Positions 1 to 5,428 of a stretch of DNA of 6,383 nt are shown here, in pieces. Both the position numbers and the translations under genes were made by a program. The DNA comes from Rhodobacterales bacterium UBA3080 (GTDB lineage Bacteria; Pseudomonadota; Alphaproteobacteria; Rhodobacterales; Rhodobacteraceae), in assembly GCA_002366645.1 (NCBI GenBank), contig DFBM01000194.1, positions 860 through 7,242 on the forward strand, in the 5' to 3' direction. The notes beneath the pieces were generated by a model. It did not search any database. It was not told the DNA's origin and was given only the letters and a program-made list of their open reading frames with translations. How positions within the stretch are numbered: the first letter of the stretch is position 1; every line of letters starts with the position of its first letter.

Positions 1-548
1 TGTTGCCCGACGATCAAATCCTGCGCCATCGCGCCGTAGGTTTCGACCGAGCCGATACCGTAGATACACGACACCGACGCCACGATTATAACGTCGTCGC
101 GTTCTAGCAGGGCGCGGGTGGCCGAGTGGCGCATCCGGTCGATCTGCTCGTTAATCTGGGATTCTTTTTCGATGTAGGTGTCGGAGCGGGGCACGTAGGC
201 TTCGGGCTGGTAGTAGTCGTAGAAGCTGACGAAATACTCGACGGCGTTGTCGGGGAAAAACGACTTCATCTCGCCATAAAGCTGCGCGGCGAGGGTTTTG
301 TTGGGGGCAAGGATGATGGCGGGGCGTTGGGTGGCCTCGATCACCTTGGCCATGGTGAAGGTTTTACCGGTGCCCGTCGCGCCAAGCAGTACCTGATTTT
401 GTTCACCGTCCTTGATGCCTTGCACCAGTTCCTTGATCGCCGCGGGTTGGTCACCAGCGGGTTCGAATTCCGTATGCATGACGATACGCTTGCCGCCCTC
501 GAGCTTGGGGCGGGAGATTTCGTCTGGCACTGTGTCTTCGATGAGCAT
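1..548 (-). CDS. uvrB: UvrABC excinuclease subunit B, N-terminal part (runs off the left edge)
   Basis: UvrB is the damage-verifying helicase-like subunit of nucleotide excision repair; it is loaded by UvrA and then recruits UvrC. About 182 codons are present, reading leftwards. Visible residues include the Walker A motif GATGTGKT (residues 56-63), the NKTLAAQLYGEMK motif Ia segment (83-95), and the signature stretch from SFYDYYQPEAYVPRSDTYIEK (starting at 108) into INEQIDRMRHSATRALLERDDVI, which contains the beta-hairpin that clamps DNA. ASVSCIYGIG follows at about 157-166. The ATG at 546-548 is preceded by a strong AAGGGGG ribosome-binding site (554-560) five bases away, which supports this start over the internal ATG at codon 24. 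The full family protein is about 650-730 residues, so most of the gene lies outside the window. It is transcribed divergently from the complex I subunit gene. I see no alphaproteobacterial SOS box (GTTC-N7-GTTC) next to it. Confidence 0.97.
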   Translation of the reverse strand, partial: MLIEDTVPDEISRPKLEGGKRIVMHTEFEPAGDQPAAIKELVQGIKDGEQNQVLLGATGTGKTFTMAKVIEATQRPAIILAPNKTLAAQLYGEMKSFFPDNAVEYFVSFYDYYQPEAYVPRSDTYIEKESQINEQIDRMRHSATRALLERDDVIIVASVSCIYGIGSVETYGAMAQDLIVGQ

Positions 549-843
549 TGATTCCCCCTTTGTTCTATAAGTGATGGATAGGGCGCGAAATGCAAGGTTA
601 ACGAGAGGTTAAATCTTTAAGTTGAATTGTACGTAAAATTAGCAACTTATGCGAATAAACTTGTTGATTTCAGATCGGCGTAAAATCTATGGTCTAAAAG
701 CAAGCAGCAAGTAGGTCGCCGATCAGGTGCGGATACTTTAACCCCACCCCTCGCTCTTCCGCCATGGTCGGCGACCATCTTCTCTTGCAGAACGCCGCGA
801 ATTTCGCGATAAGCAAGCAGGTTTGATTCAACGAGGGTTTCCC
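549..843. other. Divergent intergenic region between uvrB and the NDUFS4-like gene
   Basis: This AT-richer stretch contains no convincing gene. It holds a CtrA-like box (598-612), two copies of CGTAAAAT (632-639 and 679-686), and two copies of AAGCAAGCAG (698-707 and 811-820). It also holds an 8-base inverted repeat GATCGGCG/CGCCGATC (673-680 / 717-724), a short hairpin ATGGTC-GGC-GACCAT (764-778) followed by a pyrimidine-rich tract, and the palindrome CGCGAA-T-TTCGCG (796-808). TAAAAT at 634-639 or 681-686 could be a -10 element for the rightward gene, but neither has a good -35 at 17 bases. The region must carry promoters for both flanking genes. A small RNA or structured leader is possible but not shown. 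Confidence 0.6.
598..612. promoter_or_regulatory. Candidate CtrA-binding box TTAA-N7-TTAA
   Basis: TTAA at 598-601 and TTAA at 609-612 are separated by exactly seven bases, the spacing of the CtrA response-regulator site in alphaproteobacteria. The flanks repeat as AGGTTAA (595-601 and 606-612), one helical turn apart. It lies 50-64 bases upstream of the uvrB start codon and about 230 bases upstream of the rightward gene. The motif is short and could occur by chance in an AT-rich intergenic region. Confidence 0.35.
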
Positions 844-1155
844 ATGCTGGCACGTATTTACCAACCCGCACGCAATGCGATGCAATCCGGTCAGGCGAAG
901 ACCAAGACCTGGATTCTGGAGTATGTGCCGGAGGCCGCAAAATCCCTTGATCCGTTGATGGGCTGGACTGGCTCCAGTGATATGCGCGGGCAGGTGAAAA
1001 TGCAGTTTGAATCGCTCGAAGCCGCTGTTGATTTCGCGAAATCCCATGGTATCGCTTACCGCGTCCAACAGCCACATAAACGCAAACCTTTGGTGCGCGC
1101 TGGCGGATATGGCGAGAATTTTGCCAGCAATCGCAAGACGGTCTGGACACACTAG
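844..1155 (+). CDS. NADH dehydrogenase (complex I) accessory subunit, NDUFS4-like (ETC complex I conserved region)
   Basis: The 103-residue protein resembles NDUFS4 (the 18-kDa / AQDQ subunit) of complex I. This is a supernumerary subunit on the peripheral NADH-oxidising arm and is found in alphaproteobacteria as well as mitochondria. Family traits are the N-terminal ARIYQPARNAMQSG, the WILEYVP strand (23-29), the PLMGWTGSSDM segment (37-47), and the QFESLEAAVDFAKSHGIAY helix-strand (54-72). The C-terminal YGENFASNRKTVWTH follows the family's YGxNF-N pattern. There is no signal peptide or membrane segment, as expected for a matrix/cytoplasm-side subunit. The ATG at 844 is preferred because GAGGG (832-836) lies seven bases upstream; an in-frame TTG at 823 would add seven residues and has no comparable site. 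The gene lies 92 bases upstream of ahcY, apart from any nuo cluster. The family assignment is from recognised motifs. Confidence 0.9.
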   Translation: MLARIYQPARNAMQSGQAKTKTWILEYVPEAAKSLDPLMGWTGSSDMRGQVKMQFESLEAAVDFAKSHGIAYRVQQPHKRKPLVRAGGYGENFASNRKTVWTH

Positions 1156-1184
1156 CCCCAATTCAAAAACCGAATGTTGTAGTG

Positions 1185-1245
1185 ATGCGCGCATAGTGCT
1201 ATGCGGGCGAAAATTTTATGCGCGTGACCATAAAGGAGCCCCCGC
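1185..1245 (+). promoter_or_regulatory. Structured leader of ahcY: alternative hairpins and possible SD-spanning pseudoknot
   Basis: The 92-base gap before ahcY contains the perfect palindrome ATGCGCGCAT (1185-1194). CGCATA (1190-1195) can pair with TATGCG (1200-1205) around a GTGC loop. Alternatively, CGCGCATA (1188-1195) can pair over eight bases with TATGCGCG (1217-1224). These two folds exclude each other. In the second fold the loop sequence GCGGG (1203-1207) is free to pair with CCCGC (1241-1245), just past the AAGGAG ribosome-binding site (1233-1238). That arrangement is an H-type pseudoknot spanning the ribosome-binding site. The pairings are visible in the sequence; a regulatory role is inference. 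The 3' part, GCGTGACCATAAAGGAGC, recalls the end of SAM/SAH riboswitches, but the matching 5' strand (GGTCAC) is absent, so I assign no known class. Confidence 0.4.
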
Positions 1246-1247
1246 GA

Positions 1248-2636
1248 ATGTCCGATTATATTGTTAAAGACATCTCCCTTGCCGAATTCGGCCGTAAAGA
1301 ACTTGATATTGCCGAAACCGAAATGCCGGGCCTGATGGCGCTGCGCTCCGAGTATGGCGAAAGCAAGCCGCTGAAGGGTTCGCGGATTGTTGGTTCTTTG
1401 CACATGACCATCCAGACCGCAGTCTTGATCGAAACGCTGGTGGCTTTGGGCGCGGACGTCCGTTGGGCGTCATGCAACATTTTCTCGACACAAGATCATG
1501 CAGCTGCGGCGATTGCTGAAAGCGGCGTGCCGGTGTTTGCAATCAAAGGCCAGACACTTGAAGAGCATTGGGATTATCTCGACCGCTCTTTCCAGTTCCC
1601 TGAAGGTGCAAACCTTATCCTTGACGATGGTGGCGATGCGACGCTCTACGTCTTGCTTGGCGCGCGTGTTGAGGCGGGTGAAACTGATCTTATCGAAGTT
1701 CCGACATCGGAAGAAGAAGTCGCGGTTTTTGCCCAGATCAAAAAGCGCATGAAAGAAACCCCGGGCTGGTTCACGAAAACTCGCGAGGCAATCCAGGGCG
1801 TTTCCGAGGAAACTACAACAGGTGTTCACCGCTTGTATCAACTGGTTGAGCAAGGGCAGTTGCCGTTCCCGGCGATCAACGTGAATGACTCGGTCACCAA
1901 GTCGAAGTTCGATAACAAATATGGCTGTAAAGAGAGCCTGGTTGACGGTATCCGCCGTGCGACCGACACCATGATGGCAGGCAAGACGGCGGTTGTTTGT
2001 GGTTATGGCGATGTTGGCAAAGGCTCGGCAGCGTCGCTTAGCGGTGCGGGTGCACGCGTTAAGGTTACCGAAATCGACCCAATCTGCGCGCTTCAGGCGG
2101 CGATGGACGGCTTCGAGGTTGTGACGTTGGAAGATGCAGTCGCGACGGCTGATATTTTCATCACCACCACCGGCAACAAGGACATCATCCGTATCGAGCA
2201 TATGCGCGAGATGAAGGATATGGCGATTGTTGGCAACATCGGCCACTTCGACAATGAAATTCAGGTGGCTGCGTTGAAGAACCACAAGTGGACCAACATC
2301 AAGGATCAGGTGGACATGATCGAGATGCCAAACGGCAACCGTATGATCCTTCTGTCGCAAGGTCGTCTGTTGAACCTTGGCAATGCGACGGGCCACCCGT
2401 CGTTTGTGATGTCGGCGAGCTTTACCAATCAGGTGCTGGCGCAGATGGAACTTTGGATGAAGGGCGACGAGTATAAAAACGACGTCTACATCCTGCCTAA
2501 ACATCTGGACGAGAAAGTAGCGCGTCTGCACCTCGATCGTATCGGCGTGAAACTGTCGAAACTGTCCAACGAGCAAGCGGAATACATTGGCGTGACACCG
2601 GAAGGCCCGTTCAAGCCGGAACATTACCGCTACTAA
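1248..2636 (+). CDS. ahcY: S-adenosylhomocysteine hydrolase (adenosylhomocysteinase)
   Basis: AhcY reversibly splits S-adenosylhomocysteine into adenosine and homocysteine, using tightly bound NAD+. It is cytoplasmic, normally a tetramer, and relieves product inhibition of methyltransferases in the activated methyl cycle. At 462 residues it is the long proteobacterial form, with an extra segment around 152-183 compared with the 432-residue human enzyme. Visible catalytic and binding residues are H52 in GSLHMT, D127 in DDGGD, E188 followed by the NAD-contacting TTT (189-191), and K218 and D222 in NVNDSVTKSKFDN. The Rossmann motif is GYGDVG (252-257), with acidic E275 after it; GNIGHFDNEI (329-338) and the C-terminal KPEHYRY (456-462) are also typical. 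The ATG at 1248 is chosen because AAGGAG (1233-1238) lies nine bases upstream. An in-frame ATG at 1218 would add MRVTIKEPPR and falls before that site. All key residues are intact. No intrinsic terminator follows it, so read-through into the next gene is likely. Confidence 0.98.
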   Translation: MSDYIVKDISLAEFGRKELDIAETEMPGLMALRSEYGESKPLKGSRIVGSLHMTIQTAVLIETLVALGADVRWASCNIFSTQDHAAAAIAESGVPVFAIKGQTLEEHWDYLDRSFQFPEGANLILDDGGDATLYVLLGARVEAGETDLIEVPTSEEEVAVFAQIKKRMKETPGWFTKTREAIQGVSEETTTGVHRLYQLVEQGQLPFPAINVNDSVTKSKFDNKYGCKESLVDGIRRATDTMMAGKTAVVCGYGDVGKGSAASLSGAGARVKVTEIDPICALQAAMDGFEVVTLEDAVATADIFITTTGNKDIIRIEHMREMKDMAIVGNIGHFDNEIQVAALKNHKWTNIKDQVDMIEMPNGNRMILLSQGRLLNLGNATGHPSFVMSASFTNQVLAQMELWMKGDEYKNDVYILPKHLDEKVARLHLDRIGVKLSKLSNEQAEYIGVTPEGPFKPEHYRY

Positions 2637-2637
2637 A

Positions 2638-2696
2638 TACATCTTTTCTTTTGCGGGGCGGCTGTGTCAGTCTGCTTCGCAAAAGGGGTAGATGTA
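2638..2696 (+). promoter_or_regulatory. Long intercistronic hairpin burying the ribosome-binding site of the next gene
   Basis: Starting two bases after the ahcY stop codon, TACATCT (2638-2644) pairs with AGATGTA (2690-2696), and CTTTTGCG (2648-2655) pairs with CGCAAAAG (2678-2685). Between them TTT faces GGGT, allowing three wobble pairs and one bulge. The loop is 22 bases. There is no T-run after it, so it is a poor intrinsic terminator. The only plausible ribosome-binding site for the downstream ATG (AAGGGG, 2683-2688) sits in the 3' arm. Ribosomes finishing ahcY would reach the base of the stem, so translational coupling or mRNA end protection is a reasonable inference. Confidence 0.6.
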
Positions 2697-2699
2697 GAC

Positions 2700-3470
2700 A
2701 TGCAAATCCATTTTATCGCAGTCCTGCTGGTTATCGTATTGTTCGCCGTCCTTTGGCAGTGGCGTAAACCGGACTGGATGGGCTTTCGCGGGAAGTCGCT
2801 GTGGGACTGGATGTCATTGCTGGCTGTCCCTTCGCTGATCGGTTTCGCTACGGTTCTGATCAACGCGTCGCAAGCGGAGATCGAGCGGGTTCGCTTGCAG
2901 GAACTAAGTGTTCGGCAATTTATTGACCGCATTAGCGACTTGTCGCTTGATCCACGCGCGGCCGAGCATCCGCAGCAGTCTCTGGCGATTGGTCGCGCAC
3001 AGACCACAGCCATTCTTAGCACCGTTGATAAAGAGCGCACTGGCAGGGTGCTACGGTTTCTCGATGAGATGGACTTGTTGCAGACCTACGCCGTTAGTCT
3101 GGAGTTTCTGGATTTCACCGACGCGGAGCTGAAGGGATTGCGGCTGGATGACCTCGACCTTGAGGGGAGCAATATGCGCGGCGCAGATCTGGAGGACGGG
3201 AGTTTCCGGAACGTTGATCTTGAAGAAGCGGACCTGCGTGATGCCGACCTCGAAGACGCCGATTTCCGCGGGGCGGATTTTGAAGGGGCGCTGCTGAAAG
3301 GGGCGGATTTGAGCTTTACGGACCTACGGGGTGCTGATCTCGGTTTGGCGGTCGGCTTGACGCTCTCGCAGCTCGACGATGCCTGTGTTGATGAAACCAC
3401 CAAACTTCCGGCCGGGTTCCAGCCTGTGCAAGCGGAGTCTGCCGGTTGTTCGGGTTCGCCTGACGATTAA
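2700..3470 (+). CDS. Membrane-anchored pentapeptide-repeat protein
   Basis: The 256-residue protein has no assignable biochemical role. It starts with a hydrophobic segment (about 4-19), a basic loop with WRKPDW and FRGK (21-36), and a second hydrophobic segment (about 39-55). A charged, probably helical stretch follows (56-136). Residues 137-216 form about 16 consecutive pentapeptides of the A(D/N)Lxx type (for example ADLED, ADLRD, ADFRG, ADLSF). Such repeats fold into a right-handed four-sided beta-helix, and here they are strikingly acidic. The tail with ACVDETTKLPAGF (228-240) is a common ending in this family. The ATG at 2700 is preferred to a GTG at 2664, which would put a polar extension before the first membrane segment and lacks a ribosome-binding site; AAGGGG (2683-2688) lies 11 bases before the ATG. 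By the positive-inside rule the basic loop would be cytoplasmic and the repeat domain periplasmic, but this is uncertain. It lies 63 bases after ahcY and is probably cotranscribed with it. Confidence 0.85.
   Translation: MQIHFIAVLLVIVLFAVLWQWRKPDWMGFRGKSLWDWMSLLAVPSLIGFATVLINASQAEIERVRLQELSVRQFIDRISDLSLDPRAAEHPQQSLAIGRAQTTAILSTVDKERTGRVLRFLDEMDLLQTYAVSLEFLDFTDAELKGLRLDDLDLEGSNMRGADLEDGSFRNVDLEEADLRDADLEDADFRGADFEGALLKGADLSFTDLRGADLGLAVGLTLSQLDDACVDETTKLPAGFQPVQAESAGCSGSPDD
3108..3347 (+). repeat. Tandem pentapeptide coding repeats (15-base period)
   Basis: About 16 degenerate 15-base units encode the pentapeptide beta-helix (residues 137-216 of the surrounding protein). Units such as those for ADLED, ADLRD and ADLED (around 3228-3262) are close in sequence, so the array could change unit number by slippage or unequal recombination. 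This is part of the gene and not a separate element. Confidence 0.8.
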
Positions 3471-3486
3471 AACCGGTTCAGAAAGA

Positions 3487-3521
3487 CCAAGGCCCGCGAT
3501 GATGCCGGCCTTGGCTTTTTT
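3487..3521 (+). terminator. Intrinsic terminator between convergent genes
   Basis: CCAAGGCC (3487-3494) pairs perfectly with GGCCTTGG (3507-3514) around a 12-base loop, followed by C and six T (3516-3521). It begins 17 bases after the stop codon of the pentapeptide-repeat gene and serves rightward transcription. Read leftwards, the same stem lies just past the ppk2 stop codon and is followed by TCTTTC, so it may also weakly end ppk2 transcription. Confidence 0.9.
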
Positions 3522-3522
3522 A

Positions 3523-4425
3523 CTATTTCATTTCAGGGTGTAGTGTTTTGCCCAGAATATGTGTGTCCGAGCCAATTACGTGACCGGCATGGCCAACGAT
3601 TAACGGATCGGGGGCCGTAGCAACCGCCGCATCGCGGTCCGGATATGGCAGTTGGCTAAGGAAGTGGCGCATTGTGTTTAGACGCGCACGCTTTTTGTCG
3701 TTGGATTTGATGATCGTCCAAGGCGCATCGGCGGTGTTTGTGTAGAAAAACATTGCCTCTTTAGCTTCGGTATAGTCATCCCATTTGTCGAGACTAGCGC
3801 GATCGATAGGCGACAGTTTCCACTGTTTCAACGGATCATGCTCGCGCGATTCAAAGCGGCGGCGTTGCTCCTCCTGTGTGACCGAGAACCAGTATTTGAA
3901 CAGGCGCACGCCGGAACGGGTGATCATGCGTTCAAGGTCCGGTGTCTGGCGCATGAATTCGAGGTATTCGGCGGGCGTACAGAAATCCATCACACGTTCA
4001 ACGCCGGCGCGGTTGTACCAGGAGCGGTCGAAGAAAACGATTTCACCAGCCGAGGGGAGTTGCTCGATATATCGCTGGTAGTACCACTGGGAACGTTCGC
4101 GTTCGGAAGGTTTGTTCAGCGCAACCACGCGGGCCGCACGTGGATTCAGATGCTCGGTGAAACGTTTGATGGTTCCACCTTTACCAGCTGCGTCGCGCCC
4201 TTCAAACAGAATGACAACTTTTTGGCCGGTCTCCATGACCCACTGCTGAACCTTCAGCAATTCAACCTGAAGTTTCGCCTTCTCTGCCTCGTAGACAGCC
4301 TTCTTCATCTTGTCCTTGTAGGGGTATGTTGATTGTTCAAATTGCATCTGAACGGAATCTTTTGGAATCTCCATGGTCTCGACGATCCCTAGTTCAGGCG
4401 TTCCAATAGCTTTCTTGACTGGCAT
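3523..4425 (-). CDS. ppk2: Polyphosphate kinase 2 family protein (class I, polyphosphate:NDP phosphotransferase type)
   Basis: PPK2 enzymes move phosphate between polyphosphate and nucleotides. Class I members, with a single domain of about 300 residues, mainly phosphorylate nucleoside diphosphates to triphosphates. This 300-residue cytoplasmic protein shows the Walker A motif GRDAAGKG (76-83), the Walker B/signature segment VFFDRSWYNRAGVERV (130-145, with D133 and R139), and a lid-module stretch RRRFESREHDPLKQWKLSPID (188-208). SLDKWDDYTEA (211-221) and WTIIKSNDKKRARLN (236-250) are also typical. The ATG at 4423-4425 is preceded by AAAGGGAG (4433-4440) with seven bases between. The 40-residue tail after 260 is not part of the core fold and looks lineage-specific. 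The gene converges with the pentapeptide-repeat gene and follows the DMT transporter gene with its own promoter region, including an Fnr-type box. The preference for NDP over NMP is inferred from length and motifs, not shown. Confidence 0.95.
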   Translation of the reverse strand: MPVKKAIGTPELGIVETMEIPKDSVQMQFEQSTYPYKDKMKKAVYEAEKAKLQVELLKVQQWVMETGQKVVILFEGRDAAGKGGTIKRFTEHLNPRAARVVALNKPSERERSQWYYQRYIEQLPSAGEIVFFDRSWYNRAGVERVMDFCTPAEYLEFMRQTPDLERMITRSGVRLFKYWFSVTQEEQRRRFESREHDPLKQWKLSPIDRASLDKWDDYTEAKEAMFFYTNTADAPWTIIKSNDKKRARLNTMRHFLSQLPYPDRDAAVATAPDPLIVGHAGHVIGSDTHILGKTLHPEMK

Positions 4426-4456
4426 AAAATAGCTCCCTTTGATTTATTTGTCGCGA

Positions 4457-4462
4457 ATATTA
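4457..4462 (-). promoter_or_regulatory. Putative -10 element of the ppk2 promoter
   Basis: Reading leftwards, TAATAT (4 of 6 matches to TATAAT) lies here, predicting a start of transcription near 4450 and a leader of about 25 bases including the ribosome-binding site. There is no good -35 hexamer 17 bases upstream, as expected of an activator-dependent promoter. The Fnr-type box is centred about 40 bases upstream of the predicted start. Confidence 0.4.
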
Positions 4463-4483
4463 GCTGAAACGCATGTTTTCGCT

Positions 4484-4497
4484 TTGACCTGAGTCAA
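4484..4497. promoter_or_regulatory. Fnr/Crp-family binding site (TTGAC-N4-GTCAA) upstream of ppk2
   Basis: TTGACCTGAGTCAA is a perfect inverted repeat with a four-base spacer, extending to six-base arms (4483-4498). The Fnr consensus is TTGAT-N4-ATCAA. FnrL/Dnr-type sites in Rhodobacterales often carry C and G at the inner positions, as here. Its centre is 65 bases upstream of the ppk2 start codon. It lies beyond the DMT stop codon, so ppk2 is the only gene it can sensibly control. Which regulator binds (FnrL, Dnr or NnrR type) cannot be told from the site. Confidence 0.6.
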
Positions 4498-4532
4498 AAC
4501 TTTGCCTTCTGTTAGGGCGGTTATGGGCAAAA
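4496..4532 (-). terminator. Weak terminator-like hairpin after the DMT transporter gene
   Basis: Reading leftwards from the DMT stop codon, TTTGCC (4531-4526) can pair with GGCAAA (4506-4501) across a 19-base loop, followed by G and four T (4499-4496). The stem is only six pairs and the T-run is short, so this may be inefficient. The T-run overlaps the Fnr-type box of ppk2. Confidence 0.35.
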
Positions 4533-4538
4533 CCACAC

Positions 4539-5381
4539 CTAAATTGTGGCGATACTCATCGATACGACCCCGACGACAACGATGAGCGCCGCAGTGAGTC
4601 GCAATTTCCACGGGCGCTCGCCTAACCAAAGCATGCCAATCAGCGCGGCGAAGACAACGGAGGTTTCGCGTAAAGTGGATACCATGCCAAGCGGTGCGAA
4701 GGCCTTGACGTAGATTACCAACCCGTAGGCGGAGGCCGAAACCAAACCGCCGGTAATCCCGAGGATCAGGGTTTGGCGTGACATCATCATGACCTTTGGA
4801 CCAATGCGGCCAAAGATGTACAGCGCAACGATGGCCTCGGCGATGAACAGCCAGCCGATGTAGCCGAGCGACGTGCCGGCCAGTCGTACGCCCATGCCGT
4901 CCACCAGCGAATAGCTGGCGATCATGACGCCTGTGGCGAGGGCGGACAGGACGACGAGGGGCGGGGTCTCGGAACGAAAGATATCGCCGGCCATCATGAA
5001 TATGCCAAGAGATGCAATCAATATTCCGGCCCAAGCTGCAGGCGGGAGGGACTCGCCTGCGAAAACCTGCGCACCAAGCGCGACGAGCACTGGCGCCATA
5101 CCACGGGCGATCGGGTAAACTTGGGAGAGGTCCCCGAGCCGGTAGGAGTGGTAAAGCAGGTAGTAGTACCCGAAATGGATAACCGTCGATCCAGCGATGA
5201 AAGGCCAGCTTTCAGCCGCCGGAAACGGGTTTTGGATGGCAAGTGCAATGCCAAGGAATACGTGACCCGATGCGATGAGCCCGAGGATCGCGAAACGGTC
5301 GTCTGCTGCCTTGACGAAGGCATTCCAAAGGGCGTGCAGCAGGGCTGCGAACAGGACGATGGCGAAAGCATCAAAGTTCAT
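4539..5381 (-). CDS. DMT-superfamily transporter with two EamA domains
   Basis: The 280-residue protein is almost wholly hydrophobic and has the ten-helix, two-repeat layout of EamA/DMT permeases in the inner membrane. The first half (about 4-132) includes LLHALWNAFVKAADDRF, typical of helix 1 and its following loop, and QVYPIARGMAPVLVALGA (87-104), the usual helix 3-4 signature. The second half (about 142-278) includes STLRETSVVFAALIGMLWLGERP (from 235), the matching signature of repeat two. The substrate cannot be read from the sequence; relatives export or import amino acids, sugars, nucleotides and other small metabolites. The ATG at 5379-5381 fits the family start. The frame stays open upstream to 5693, but there it overlaps phnX in antiphase and encodes arginine-rich nonsense. 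The ribosome-binding site is weak (AGG about nine bases upstream). It lies 47 bases after the phnX-like gene on the same strand, so it is probably in one operon with it. Confidence 0.9.
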   Translation of the reverse strand: MNFDAFAIVLFAALLHALWNAFVKAADDRFAILGLIASGHVFLGIALAIQNPFPAAESWPFIAGSTVIHFGYYYLLYHSYRLGDLSQVYPIARGMAPVLVALGAQVFAGESLPPAAWAGILIASLGIFMMAGDIFRSETPPLVVLSALATGVMIASYSLVDGMGVRLAGTSLGYIGWLFIAEAIVALYIFGRIGPKVMMMSRQTLILGITGGLVSASAYGLVIYVKAFAPLGMVSTLRETSVVFAALIGMLWLGERPWKLRLTAALIVVVGVVSMSIATI

Positions 5382-5398
5382 GCGGGTTGCCTGAATGG

Positions 5399-5417
5399 GC
5401 GGGGCTGGTCGCCCCGC
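5399..5417 (-). other. GC-rich intercistronic hairpin between phnX-like and DMT genes
   Basis: GCGGGGC and GCCCCGC (5399-5405 and 5411-5417) form a perfect seven-pair stem with a five-base loop. It lies 11 bases after the phnX-like stop codon and ends 17 bases before the DMT start codon. No T-run follows in the direction of transcription, so it is unlikely to be a full terminator. It could stabilise the upstream message, mark a processing site, or lower DMT expression relative to the enzyme. Confidence 0.55.
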
Positions 5418-5428
5418 ACACCTTTCTT

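Noticed and set aside
562..576. Possible SOS (LexA) box GTTC-N7-GTTC upstream of uvrB
   Set aside because: Only one GTTC half is present (562-565); the second half-site position reads GATG.
565..595. Possible sigma-70 promoter for uvrB (TTGCAT with ACTTAT or CTTATA, reading leftwards)
   Set aside because: The -10 matches are weak and the implied transcription start would fall inside the ribosome-binding site, so it is not supported.
1221..1240. Resemblance to the 3' half of the SAM/SAH riboswitch (GCGTGACC...GGAGC) before ahcY
   Set aside because: The required upstream partner strand GGTCAC and its conserved loop are not found in the preceding 80 bases, so the known class cannot be assigned. 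The SAM-II conserved 5' loop is also absent. Kept only as a resemblance in the leader entry.
1470..2642. 390-residue open frame antisense to ahcY
   Set aside because: It mirrors the codon pattern of ahcY, has no ribosome-binding site, and its translation looks like no protein family.
2664..2699. GTG start adding 12 residues to the pentapeptide-repeat protein
   Set aside because: No ribosome-binding site precedes it, it lies in the hairpin loop, and the added residues are polar ahead of a clean membrane segment.
4444..5034. Arginine- and histidine-rich open frame overlapping the DMT gene on the same strand
   Set aside because: It is a shifted-frame shadow of the transporter gene; the transporter frame has clear family motifs.
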